A DNA stretch of 64,000 bases from Streptomyces sp. P9-A4 (GTDB taxonomy: Bacteria; Actinomycetota; Actinomycetes; Streptomycetales; Streptomycetaceae), in the NCBI RefSeq assembly GCF_036634195.1, contig NZ_JAZIFY010000001.1:2986501-3050500 (forward strand), in the 5' to 3' direction. Each line of letters starts with the position of its first letter. Position 1 is the first letter of the stretch. The notes under the pieces are model-generated. The model was not told where the DNA came from. It made no database searches and was given only the letters and a program-made list of their open reading frames with translations. Position numbers and translations under genes: made by a program. Positions 14,066-21,421 of this stretch are shown piece by piece.

Positions 14066-15199
14066 TCACCGCAGGATCTCCCGCCAGACGTCGAGCAGGA
14101 CGGCCTCGTCCTTGTAGTTCCGCCGGCTCCCCCGGACCCGGCGGACGGCCTCGTAGCGCCGGACGAGTTCCTCCGCCACCTGCCGCACGACGGCCGGCAG
14201 CTGGTGCCTGATCACCGTCTGCCAGTCGTAGCGGGAGCGCTGCTCGTCGTGCAGGATCCCCACGGGCAGCAGCCGCTGACAGGCCACCCGGCAGACGAGG
14301 TCGGGCGCGTAGACGATCAGGTGCCCCGCTCCGGCCTTCTGCCGCGCGGGCATCTCCCGCAGCGCGCCGTGGGCCGCCCGGTACGCCTCGACGGCCCGCA
14401 CGACGCCGAGCGGGCTCATCCCCTCGGGGAAGACCCCGCGGTAGAGCTCCGATCCGATGCCTCCCCAGAGCCTGTCCAGGCCCTCGTCCGTCGCCGCCAG
14501 GTGCACGGCGTCCACATCGTCACGGGGCGCCAGACAGGCGAGCGCCCGGGTGACCTCCGGCATGGGGAAGGGCTTGCGGTGCGGCCCCACGGAGGCACCG
14601 CGCCGAGGGTCGAAGTATCCCATCCCCTCCCAGTTGCAGGCCATCAGCGCCTGGATGCGCGGGCACCGGATCAGCCCGTCCTGCGCCGTCGGCCGGTTGA
14701 CGTACCCATGGGCCGTGTCGTGCAGCATCCGCGCGACGTCCCGGTCCCGCCCGCACTGGATCTCCAGCCGTACGGTCGACCGGGCGATGTGCTCCACACC
14801 CCACTCGGCCCGGCCCGCCGCGATGATGCTCAGCCGCTGGAAGCCGTCGATGCTCTCCAGGCCGTACACCGCCAGCGAGTCCACGAACCCGCGCGGCCCC
14901 GCCGACTCGGGCACCCGCACCTCGTCCGCCCCCAGAACGACACTGCCCACCCGCCCGAACCGCTCGGGATGATCCCGCAGGGTCGCCCAGAGCTCCCGGT
15001 TGACGGGCGTGTCCCCCAGATACCCCCGCCGCGCCCCGAGCCGCCGCGCCGCGTCCGTACCCATCGCCAACGGCGCGAGGTCCGCGGCCGACACCGAGAC
15101 CTCCCACCCGTGCGGAGTCTGAACGGAGTGGCGAGGCGTCAGAAAGAGAGATTCCCCCTCGGGAAACGGCCACGGCGCGGAACTGAACGAATCAACCAT
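14066..15199 (-). CDS. DGQHR-like protein of unknown function
   Basis: 377 residues from ATG 15199. The segment VYGLESIDGFQRLSIIAAG resembles the DGQHR-type motif of DndB/AIPR/DUF262-like proteins linked to phage defence or DNA modification, with FQR in place of QHR. Other parts: LEIQCGRDRDVARMLHDTAH, HGYVNRP, and an arginine-rich C-terminus (RRYEAVRRVRGSRRNYKDE). No signal peptide. It stands alone beside a tRNA gene and the prophage attachment side, without dnd or restriction partners. The similarity is from short motifs only; function should be treated as unknown. Confidence 0.6.
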   Translation of the reverse strand: MVDSFSSAPWPFPEGESLFLTPRHSVQTPHGWEVSVSAADLAPLAMGTDAARRLGARRGYLGDTPVNRELWATLRDHPERFGRVGSVVLGADEVRVPESAGPRGFVDSLAVYGLESIDGFQRLSIIAAGRAEWGVEHIARSTVRLEIQCGRDRDVARMLHDTAHGYVNRPTAQDGLIRCPRIQALMACNWEGMGYFDPRRGASVGPHRKPFPMPEVTRALACLAPRDDVDAVHLAATDEGLDRLWGGIGSELYRGVFPEGMSPLGVVRAVEAYRAAHGALREMPARQKAGAGHLIVYAPDLVCRVACQRLLPVGILHDEQRSRYDWQTVIRHQLPAVVRQVAEELVRRYEAVRRVRGSRRNYKDEAVLLDVWREILR

Positions 15200-15300
15200 G
15201 CCCGGCTAACTCACGGAACCACACGGAGGTCGCGGTCCCACCCCCAGGAAATCCCCCGCGCACACCCTGGCGGGAGATCGGCGGCGCTTCCCCGGAAACG

Positions 15301-15342
15301 ACGGAGATCCCGCCCGATCTTCCGATCGGACGGGATCTCCGT
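15301..15342. terminator. Hairpin between tRNA-Ala and the DGQHR-like gene
   Basis: ACGGAGATCCCG (15301-15312) and CGGGATCTCCGT (15331-15342) pair perfectly over 12 bp, with an inner GATC/GATC pair. It lies directly 3' of the tRNA gene and ends in TTTG on the plus strand. Confidence 0.7.
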
Positions 15343-15349
15343 TTGTCTG

Positions 15350-15423
15350 TGGACCTGTGGGGATTTGAACCCCAGACCCCCTCGATGCGAACGAGGTGCG
15401 CTACCAGACTGCGCCACAGGCCC
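15350..15423 (-). tRNA. tRNA-Ala (CGC anticodon)
   Basis: A 74-base cloverleaf on the minus strand. Acceptor GGGCCTG pairs with CAGGTCC (one G-T pair) plus discriminator A. The D-arm is GCGCAGTCTGGTAGCGC, the anticodon stem CCTCG/CGAGG encloses TTCGCAT (anticodon CGC, reads GCG), and the T-arm is GGGG-TTCAAAT-CCCC. CCA is not encoded. Promoter elements lie at 15438-15465. Confidence 0.95.
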
Positions 15424-15437
15424 TTGCGACGTGTGAA

Positions 15438-15465
15438 ACATTAGCACCCCGACCCGCTCAGGCAA
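15438..15465 (-). promoter_or_regulatory. Promoter of tRNA-Ala
   Basis: On the minus strand TTGCCT (15465-15460), a 16-base spacer, and TAATGT (15443-15438), 14 bases before the mature tRNA 5' end. It resembles the principal-sigma (HrdB) consensus. Confidence 0.65.
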
Positions 15466-15508
15466 AAATCCGTTCCTCGCAGGTCAGCCCAGGGGGGGTC
15501 GGTGGGGG

Positions 15509-16567
15509 TCATTCGTTGGCGGCGCGGGGGCGGTCGTCGTCCGCGTACTGGTCGAAGAGCGGGGTGCGGCCGTGGTCGTGGCTGCGGCGCGGCGGGGTGG
15601 TGCGCCGGCGCGGGGCCGGGGAGGGGGCGGGGGCCGGGTCGGCCGCCGTGGAGGAGCGGGCCGCGCTCCAGGTCTCCGGGTCCGTGATGTCGATGCCGCT
15701 GGTGGCGCGCGGGGCGACCGGCGCGGTGACGTACGTGGGCAGCGGCACCGGGACCGGGTCCCAGCTGTCGCCCCGGGCCGGGCCGCGCTCACGCTGCTGG
15801 TCCACCCACTCCGCATGGTCGGTCTGCTCGACCAGGGCCCGGCGGTCCGCCTCCTGCGGGGAGGGGGCCTCCTCGGGGGACGGTTCGGGCGTGGGGGCCG
15901 GGCGCCGGCTCTCCCGCAGCCGGGCCGCCGCCGCTTCGGCGCGCTGCCGGTCCATCACGTACACGAAGCGGCGCCGTTCCTGGACGCGCAGATGCACGAT
16001 GTACGCGCTCAGCAGCAGCGCGGGGACGGCCGGCGCCCACAGGAAGGGCACGCCGCCGACGGCCGCGACGACCGCGCCGAGGGTAAACCCGGCGAAGAGG
16101 AGCGTCGTGGTCCTGCGGCGCCGAGCGAGCACCTCGCCGCGGCGGGCGCGCTCGGCCGCGGCCCCCGAGGCGGGGCGGGCCTGGGCGGAGTGCGGACCCG
16201 GGGCCTGGGCCGGCGCCTGGACCTGGGCCGGGGGCCGTTCCGGCTCCGGCGCCGGGATCTCCAGGCGCGCTTCCGTCCTGGCCGCGGGCGCGGAAAAGGC
16301 CCGGACGTCGACCGAGCTGAGATGCTCGGTCTCCACGTCCGGGTCCACGTCGGGCGTCGGACCCTCCGCCGTACGGTCCCGCTCCTTGAGCTCCTTGGCG
16401 TACCGACGCTCCATGCCCGCCCGTCCGGAAAGCAGCCGGATGGCGGTGCTGAAGCGTTCCGTCGGACGGGCTTCGTTCAGCTCGTCCTGCCTGCGGAGCC
16501 ACATCGGCACCAAGTAGGCGGCCCAGGCCCCGACGATGACTGCGTAGATGAGGCCGCTGCTGCTCAC
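15509..16567 (-). CDS. sepX: SepX/GlpR-type division membrane protein
   Basis: 352 residues: one N-terminal membrane helix (about 5-22, GLIYAVIVGAWAAYLVPMW), a long charged and proline-rich segment, a membrane hairpin at about 150-195 (TTTLLFAGFTLGAVVAAVGG, LWAPAVPALLLSAYIVHL) and a proline-rich C-terminus. Synteny gives the name: galU, a MoeA/gephyrin-like gene, moaC, mogA, an acetyltransferase and this gene in order match the actinobacterial locus of SepX in Streptomyces and GlpR, the membrane receptor of the gephyrin-like division protein Glp, in corynebacteria. SepX helps assemble Z-rings and cross-walls. The gene has its own AT-rich leader. The identification rests on topology and gene order, as the sequence itself is poorly conserved. 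Confidence 0.75.
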   Translation of the reverse strand: MSSSGLIYAVIVGAWAAYLVPMWLRRQDELNEARPTERFSTAIRLLSGRAGMERRYAKELKERDRTAEGPTPDVDPDVETEHLSSVDVRAFSAPAARTEARLEIPAPEPERPPAQVQAPAQAPGPHSAQARPASGAAAERARRGEVLARRRRTTTLLFAGFTLGAVVAAVGGVPFLWAPAVPALLLSAYIVHLRVQERRRFVYVMDRQRAEAAAARLRESRRPAPTPEPSPEEAPSPQEADRRALVEQTDHAEWVDQQRERGPARGDSWDPVPVPLPTYVTAPVAPRATSGIDITDPETWSAARSSTAADPAPAPSPAPRRRTTPPRRSHDHGRTPLFDQYADDDRPRAANE

Positions 16568-16617
16568 GACTCACACGGTAGAGGGGTTCCGTAACACGCA
16601 TCGGCCAATTGGCCCGG

Positions 16618-16735
16618 TGTGTCGCACGATCTGGCTGATATCACTGAACTTTTTTGTGATTGTTCAGATCGATTGACCGCCAACTACCGATTGAATTCGA
16701 ACACTTATTTTATTCTTGCCCGGTGCCAGCGCCGG
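16618..16735. other. AT-rich leader with nested hairpins upstream of sepX
   Basis: An island of about 118 bases far richer in A/T than its surroundings, mostly in the gap between the acetyltransferase and sepX. It includes GATCTG/CAGATC (about 16629 and 16669) around ATCAC...TTTTTTGTGAT, and the repeat CGATTGA. It could hold a terminator for the upstream operon, the sepX promoter, or both. Confidence 0.45.
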
Positions 16736-17316
16736 AGCAGCCCCTCCGGGGCCTCCTCCGCCGTCAGCGCGAAGACCAGATGGTCCCGCCAGGCGCCGTC
16801 GATGTGGAGGTAGCGGGGCCGCAGCCCCTCCTCGCGGAAGCCGAGCTTCTCCACGACCCGCCGCGAAGGTCCGTTCTCCGGGCGGATGCAGACCTCCATC
16901 CGGTGCAGACCCACCGTGCGGAAGCAGTGGTCGACGGCGAGCGCGACCGCCGTCGGCATCACCCCGCGCCCGGCGACCTCGCTGTCCACCCAGTAGCCCA
17001 CGTGTCCCGAGCACATGGAGCCCCAGGTGATCCCGGCGACCGTCAACTGGCCGACGAGCCGCCCCCGGTACTCGATGACGAACGGCAGCATCCGGCCCGC
17101 GTTCGCCTCCGACCGCAGATGGCGGACCATCTGACGGTACGTGGGGCGCTGCGCGACCGGGGCGCCCGGAGGCGCCGGCGGAACCGTCGCCTCCCAGGGC
17201 CGCAGCCACTCGCGGTTGCGCCGGTTCACCTCGCGCCAGGCGGCGTGGTCGCGCATCTTTATCGGACGGAGCAGCACCTCGCCGTCGACGAGGACCACCG
17301 GCCAGGAGGGGATCAC
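16705..17316 (-). CDS. RimJ-like GNAT acetyltransferase of the glp/sepX operon
   Basis: 203 residues from ATG 17316, which overlaps the mogA stop (ATGA). GNAT signatures: VLLRPIKMRDHAAWREVNRR, FVIEYRGRLVGQLTVAGI, VDSEVAGRGVMPTAVALAVD (acetyl-CoA loop) and the RimJ-type RPENGPSRRVVEKLGFREEG. RimJ-like enzymes acetylate protein N-termini. Its fixed position between mogA and sepX in Streptomyces-like loci suggests a link to this cell-division/cofactor operon, but the target is unknown. Confidence 0.88.
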   Translation of the reverse strand: MIPSWPVVLVDGEVLLRPIKMRDHAAWREVNRRNREWLRPWEATVPPAPPGAPVAQRPTYRQMVRHLRSEANAGRMLPFVIEYRGRLVGQLTVAGITWGSMCSGHVGYWVDSEVAGRGVMPTAVALAVDHCFRTVGLHRMEVCIRPENGPSRRVVEKLGFREEGLRPRYLHIDGAWRDHLVFALTAEEAPEGLLRRWHRARIK

Positions 17317-17891
17317 GACGGTCTCGGGTGGTCGCCGCCGCGGATCTGGTCGACGGCGTGCCGCAGGACCGGCTCCAGGACGGTCAGCCCGTCCCGTACC
17401 CCGCCCGTGGACCCCGGCAGGTTCACGATCAGCGTGCCGCCCGCGACCCCGGCGAGGCCCCGCGAGAGCGCCGCCGTGGGCACCTTCCCCCGGCCGTACG
17501 CCCGGATCGCCTCCGGGATGCCGGGGATCTCCCGGTCCAGGACCCGGCGGGTCACCTCGGGGGTCTCGTCGGTGGGCGAGATGCCCGTACCGCCGGTGGT
17601 GACGATCGCGTCGTACCCGGCGGCGATCCCGGCCCGCAGCGCGGCCTCGACCGGCGCCCCGTCCGGGACGACCTGCGGGCCGTCGACGGCGAAGCCCATC
17701 CGGGTGAGGCCCTCGGCGATCAGCGGGCCGCCCTTGTCCTCGTAGACGCCGGCCGCCGCCCGGTTGGAGGCGGTGACGACCAGCGCGGAGTACGGGGCGA
17801 GCAGGGCGCCGCCGAGGCCCGCGGCGAGCGCCGCCGGAAGGTCCTCGTGCTCGTGGTCATGGGTTCCCGACACCCGGCCCGCGCGCGTCAC
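17313..17891 (-). CDS. mogA: Molybdopterin adenylyltransferase-like protein (MogA/MoaB)
   Basis: 192 residues with the MoCF-binding fold: [20 protein letters not shown], the [13 protein letters not shown] loop, and [20 protein letters not shown]. Enzymes of this family adenylylate molybdopterin before molybdate insertion by MoeA. GTG 17891 overlaps the moaC stop, which supports a roughly 30-residue His/Glu-rich N-terminal extension ([16 protein letters not shown]). Such histidines could bind metal, though this is speculation. It is part of the coupled run moaC-mogA-acetyltransferase. Confidence 0.9.
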   Translation of the reverse strand: MTRAGRVSGTHDHEHEDLPAALAAGLGGALLAPYSALVVTASNRAAAGVYEDKGGPLIAEGLTRMGFAVDGPQVVPDGAPVEAALRAGIAAGYDAIVTTGGTGISPTDETPEVTRRVLDREIPGIPEAIRAYGRGKVPTAALSRGLAGVAGGTLIVNLPGSTGGVRDGLTVLEPVLRHAVDQIRGGDHPRPS

Positions 17892-18373
17892 GATCCGCTC
17901 CGCGTCCAGTGGCCCGACTTGCCGCCCGTCTTCTCCTCCACCCGTACGTCGGAGATGACCGCGCCCTTGTCGACCGCCTTCACCATGTCGACCACGGTGA
18001 GGGCCGCCACGGAGACCGCCGTCAGGGCCTCCATCTCGACGCCCGTCCGGTCCGTGGTCCTCACCGTCGCCAGGATCTCGACCGCGTCGTCGGTGACCGC
18101 CAGGTCCAGCGTCACGCCGGAGACGGCGAGCGGGTGGCAGAGCGGGATGAGGTCCGGGGTCCGCTTGGCGCCCATGATCCCGGCGATCCGGGCGGTCGCC
18201 AGCGCGTCGCCCTTCGGGACGCCCTCACCGCGCAGCAGCTCGATCACGCGCGGCGAGACGAGGACCCGCCCGCTGGCGCTGGCGGTGCGGGACGTGACGT
18301 CCTTCGCCGATACGTCGACCATGCGGGCGGCGCCCGCCTCGTCGATGTGGGTGAGACCTTGCTGCGTGCTCAT
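17888..18373 (-). CDS. moaC: Cyclic pyranopterin monophosphate synthase MoaC
   Basis: 161 residues from ATG 18373 ([12 protein letters not shown]), the normal MoaC length; GGGAG lies about ten bases upstream. Conserved segments: [39 protein letters not shown], the active-site [32 protein letters not shown] helix, and the terminal [16 protein letters not shown] with catalytic lysine. It converts the MoaA product to cyclic pyranopterin monophosphate in molybdenum-cofactor synthesis. Cofactor made here would be needed by the molybdoenzyme at 32-34 kb. Confidence 0.95.
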   Translation of the reverse strand: MSTQQGLTHIDEAGAARMVDVSAKDVTSRTASASGRVLVSPRVIELLRGEGVPKGDALATARIAGIMGAKRTPDLIPLCHPLAVSGVTLDLAVTDDAVEILATVRTTDRTGVEMEALTAVSVAALTVVDMVKAVDKGAVISDVRVEEKTGGKSGHWTRSGS

Positions 18374-18430
18374 GGCCGTGACACTCCCGGTCGCTGTGTG
18401 GGACGACACCGTACCCCCACCCTCGCCCCC

Positions 18431-19795
18431 TCAGCCGAGGAGGACCACTTCCAGCTCGGCGCCCGGTTCCACGCTCACCGTCTCCTCCGGGACCACGAGC
18501 AGGCAGTCCGCGTGCGCGAGGGCCGCGATCAGATGGGAGCCGGCGCCGCCCACCGGGGTGACGGTGCCCGCCTCCGGGTCGTACCTCCCCCGGAGGAACT
18601 GTCTGCGCCCGGCCGGCGAGGACAGCGCCCTGTCCCCGGCCAGCTCCGCCCGCACCCGCGGCCGGTGCAGGTCCTCGACGCCCATCAGGGCGCGGATCGC
18701 GGGGCGGACGAACAGCTCGAAGGAGACGTACGAGGAGACCGGGTTGCCCGGGAGCGCGAGCAGCGGGATCTGCTCGTCCCCGACCGCGCCGAAGCCCTGC
18801 GGCTTGCCCGGCTGCATCGCCAGCTTGCGGAAGTCGACCTGCCCGTCCGCGCTCAGCGCCTCCTTCACCACGTCGTACGCGCCGACGCTCACCCCGCCCG
18901 TGGTCACGATGAGGTCCGCACGGATCAGCTGGTCCTCCACGGTGGCGCGCAGCGACTCGGCGTCGTCGGCGACCGCGCCCACCCGGTACGCGAGCGCGCC
19001 CGCGTCCCGGGCCGCCGCGGCGAGCGCGAAGCTGTTGGAGTCGTGGATCTGGCCCTCGCCCAGCGGCTCGCCGGGCTGGACCAGCTCGCTGCCCGTGGAC
19101 ATGACGACCACCCGGGGGCGGGGCCGCACCCGGACGGTGCCCCGCCCGATCGCGGCGAGCAGCCCGATCTGCGGGGGCCCGAGGACGGTGCCGGCCGCGA
19201 GGGCCAGCTCCCCCGCGCGGACGTCGCTGCCCTGGGCGCGGACATGGGCGCGGGCCTCGGCGGCGCGGTGCACCCGGACCTCGCCGGCCGCGCCCTCGGG
19301 GGCGGTGCTGGCGGCGGTCATGCCGGTGGCCGCGCCGCCGCCCGTACCGCCGTCGGTCCATTCGACGGGGACGACGGCCTCGGCGCCGGGCGGCAGCGGG
19401 GCGCCGGTCATGATCCGGGCGGCCTGGCCGGGGCCGACCTCGGGGAGGCCTCCGGCGCCCGCGGCGACGTCGCCGATGACGGTGAGGACGGCGGGGAACT
19501 CCTCCGTGGCACCGGCGACATCGGCGACCCGCACCGCGTACCCGTCCATGGAGCTGTTGTCGAAGGGGGGCAACGCGGCCGGCACCGTCACGTCCTCGAC
19601 GAGGACGCAGCCCTGGGCGTCGAGGAGTTGCAGCTCGATGGGTTCGAGCGGGCCGACGGTCGCGAGGATGTCGGCCAGGTGCTCGTCCACCGACCACAGA
19701 CCGCGCGCGGGGCCCGCGCAGGGGTCGGCGGGCTTCTCCTCGTCTCCGTGGCCGTGCTCGTGGTCGTCGTGGGACGGTGCCGTGCTGCTGCTCAA
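18431..19795 (-). CDS. moeA: MoeA/gephyrin-like protein (Glp)
   Basis: 454 residues from TTG 19795, which lies four bases after the galU stop; GAGGAG at the end of galU serves as ribosome-binding site. After a His/Asp-rich leader (SHDDHEHGHGDEE) come MoeA domains: LPPFDNSSMDGYAVR, GQAARIMTGAPLPPGAEAVVP, the MoCF core VVVMSTGSELVQPGEPLG and TTGGVSVGAYDVVKEAL, LALPGNPVSSYVSFELFVRP, and the C-terminal beta-barrel. MoeA inserts molybdate into the cofactor. In actinobacteria the copy at this locus is Glp, a gephyrin-like protein that binds FtsZ and the GlpR/SepX receptor. It could do either or both. Confidence 0.9.
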   Translation of the reverse strand: MSSSTAPSHDDHEHGHGDEEKPADPCAGPARGLWSVDEHLADILATVGPLEPIELQLLDAQGCVLVEDVTVPAALPPFDNSSMDGYAVRVADVAGATEEFPAVLTVIGDVAAGAGGLPEVGPGQAARIMTGAPLPPGAEAVVPVEWTDGGTGGGAATGMTAASTAPEGAAGEVRVHRAAEARAHVRAQGSDVRAGELALAAGTVLGPPQIGLLAAIGRGTVRVRPRPRVVVMSTGSELVQPGEPLGEGQIHDSNSFALAAAARDAGALAYRVGAVADDAESLRATVEDQLIRADLIVTTGGVSVGAYDVVKEALSADGQVDFRKLAMQPGKPQGFGAVGDEQIPLLALPGNPVSSYVSFELFVRPAIRALMGVEDLHRPRVRAELAGDRALSSPAGRRQFLRGRYDPEAGTVTPVGGAGSHLIAALAHADCLLVVPEETVSVEPGAELEVVLLG

Positions 19796-19799
19796 GGTG

Positions 19800-20711
19800 C
19801 TACATCTCCTCGCTGACGTATCTCCGGAGCCAGGCCCGGAAGTCCGGTCCCAGATCTTCACGTTCGCACGCGAGTCTGACAATGGCACGCAGATAGTCCC
19901 CGCGGTCACCGGTGTCATAGCGGCGGCCCTTGAACACGACCCCGTGCACCGGGCCGCCGATCTTCTCGTCGGAGGCGAGCTTCTGCAGGGCGTCGGTCAG
20001 CTGGATCTCGCCGCCGCGGCCCGGCTCGGTCTCCCGCAGCATCCCGAAGACGGCCGGATCCAGTACGTACCGGCCGATGATCGCGTAGTTGCTGGGCGCC
20101 TCGCCCGCGTCGGGCTTCTCGACCAGGTCCGTCACCTTCACCACGTCGGAGTCGACGGTCGCCTCGACCGCCGCGCAGCCGTACAGGTGGATCTGCGAGG
20201 GCTCGACCTCCATGAGGGCGATCACGCTGCCGCCCTCCCGCTCCTGGACCTCCACCATCCGCGCGAGCAGCGGGTCGCGCGGGTCGATGAGGTCGTCGCC
20301 GAGGAGGACCGCGAAGGGCTGGTCGCCGACGTGCGGGGCGGCGCACAGGACGGCGTGGCCGAGGCCGCGCGGGGCGCCCTGGCGGACGTAGTGCATGGTG
20401 GCGAGGTCGCTGGACTCCTGGACCTTGGAGAGGCGTTCGGCGTCGCCCTTCCGGCTCAGGGCTTCCTCCAGCTCGTAGTTCCGGTCGAAGTGGTCCTCCA
20501 GGGGACGCTTGTTCCGGCCGGTGATCATCAGCACGTCGGAGAGACCGGCCGCGACGGCCTCCTCCACGACGTACTGGATGGCCGGCTTGTCGACGACCGG
20601 CAGCATCTCCTTGGGCGTCGCCTTGGTCGCCGGGAGGAAGCGGGTGCCGAGGCCGGCGGCCGGGATGACAGCCTTGCTGATCCGGCCGAGCCTGGGAAGC
20701 GACTGATTCAT
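19800..20711 (-). CDS. galU: UTP-glucose-1-phosphate uridylyltransferase
   Basis: 303 residues from ATG 20711. Nucleotidyltransferase signature KAVIPAAGLGTRFLPATKAT, PKEMLPVVDKPAIQYVVEEA, the metal-binding LLGDDLIDP, GEIQLTDALQKL and KGRRYDTGDRGDYLRAIV. The enzyme makes UDP-glucose for glycans, trehalose and teichoic-acid-like polymers. It heads the operon galU-moeA-moaC-mogA-rimJ-like-sepX and is divergent from the formyl-THF cyclo-ligase gene across about 105 bp. Confidence 0.95.
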   Translation of the reverse strand: MNQSLPRLGRISKAVIPAAGLGTRFLPATKATPKEMLPVVDKPAIQYVVEEAVAAGLSDVLMITGRNKRPLEDHFDRNYELEEALSRKGDAERLSKVQESSDLATMHYVRQGAPRGLGHAVLCAAPHVGDQPFAVLLGDDLIDPRDPLLARMVEVQEREGGSVIALMEVEPSQIHLYGCAAVEATVDSDVVKVTDLVEKPDAGEAPSNYAIIGRYVLDPAVFGMLRETEPGRGGEIQLTDALQKLASDEKIGGPVHGVVFKGRRYDTGDRGDYLRAIVRLACEREDLGPDFRAWLRRYVSEEM

Positions 20712-20815
20712 GCGGTGCACCTTAGCCGTTCGAAATGAGAGGAAGATGTGCCTTTGATTAACTTCCTCCGGATAAACACAGTTACGAGAATTCCACGGAT
20801 ACCCATGAGGCCGTC

Positions 20816-21421
20816 ATGACACCTGAGATGTCCGAAAAGACCGTGCTGCGCAGTCGGCTTCTGGCCGCCCGCGCCGCACTGAACGCCGATTCCCTGGCGC
20901 ACACGGCCGGTTCCCTCGCCCGTCAGGGACTGGAACTGGCCGAACTTTCCCAGGCGTCCACGGTCGCCGCCTATGTGTCGGTCGGCCGCGAACCGGGCAC
21001 GCGCGCGTTGCTCGACGCGCTCCACGCGCGCGGGGTGCGGGTCCTGCTCCCCGTCCTGCTCCCCGACAACGACCTGGACTGGGCCGCGTACGAGGGTCCG
21101 GGGCGGCTCGCGAAGGCCGGCCGGGGACTGCTCGAACCGCTCGGCCCCCGGCTCGGCCCCGAGGCCGTGTGCGCCGCCGACGCCGTCCTGCTGCCGGGTC
21201 TCGCGGTCGACGGGCGCGGGATGCGGCTCGGCCGCGGCGGCGGCTCGTACGACCGGGTGCTCGCCCGGCTCGCACGCGCGGGCGTGGATCCGGCCCTGGT
21301 GGTGCTCCTGTACGCGGACGAGGTGGTCGCCCGGGTCCCGGAGGAACCCCACGACCACCCCGTTCACGCGGTGGTGACCCCCGAGGGGGTCACCCGCTTC
21401 CGTCCGGCCCCTACGGCTTGA
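20816..21421 (+). CDS. 5-formyltetrahydrofolate cyclo-ligase
   Basis: 201 residues from ATG 20816; a second ATG at 20828 is also possible. Shows KTVLRSRLLAARAAL at the N-terminus, VAAYVSVGREPGTRALLDAL, and the ATP-binding signature GRGMRLGRGGGSYDRVLARL. The enzyme converts 5-formyl-THF to methenyl-THF with ATP. It is divergent from galU, which is the common arrangement in actinomycetes, and its last 11 bases overlap the 3' end of the convergent penicillin acylase gene. Confidence 0.93.
   Translation: MTPEMSEKTVLRSRLLAARAALNADSLAHTAGSLARQGLELAELSQASTVAAYVSVGREPGTRALLDALHARGVRVLLPVLLPDNDLDWAAYEGPGRLAKAGRGLLEPLGPRLGPEAVCAADAVLLPGLAVDGRGMRLGRGGGSYDRVLARLARAGVDPALVVLLYADEVVARVPEEPHDHPVHAVVTPEGVTRFRPAPTA

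Noticed and set aside
15350..15423. tRNA-Ala as attachment site of the nearby prophage
   Set aside because: No partial tRNA copy exists at the other boundary; the 13-bp repeat at xthA defines the ends instead.
17328..20738. Very long open frame on the plus strand opposite mogA-moaC-moeA-galU
   Set aside because: The frame is open because of high-GC codon bias on the other strand; the translation is Arg/Gly/His-rich with no domain, while the minus strand has four well-known proteins.
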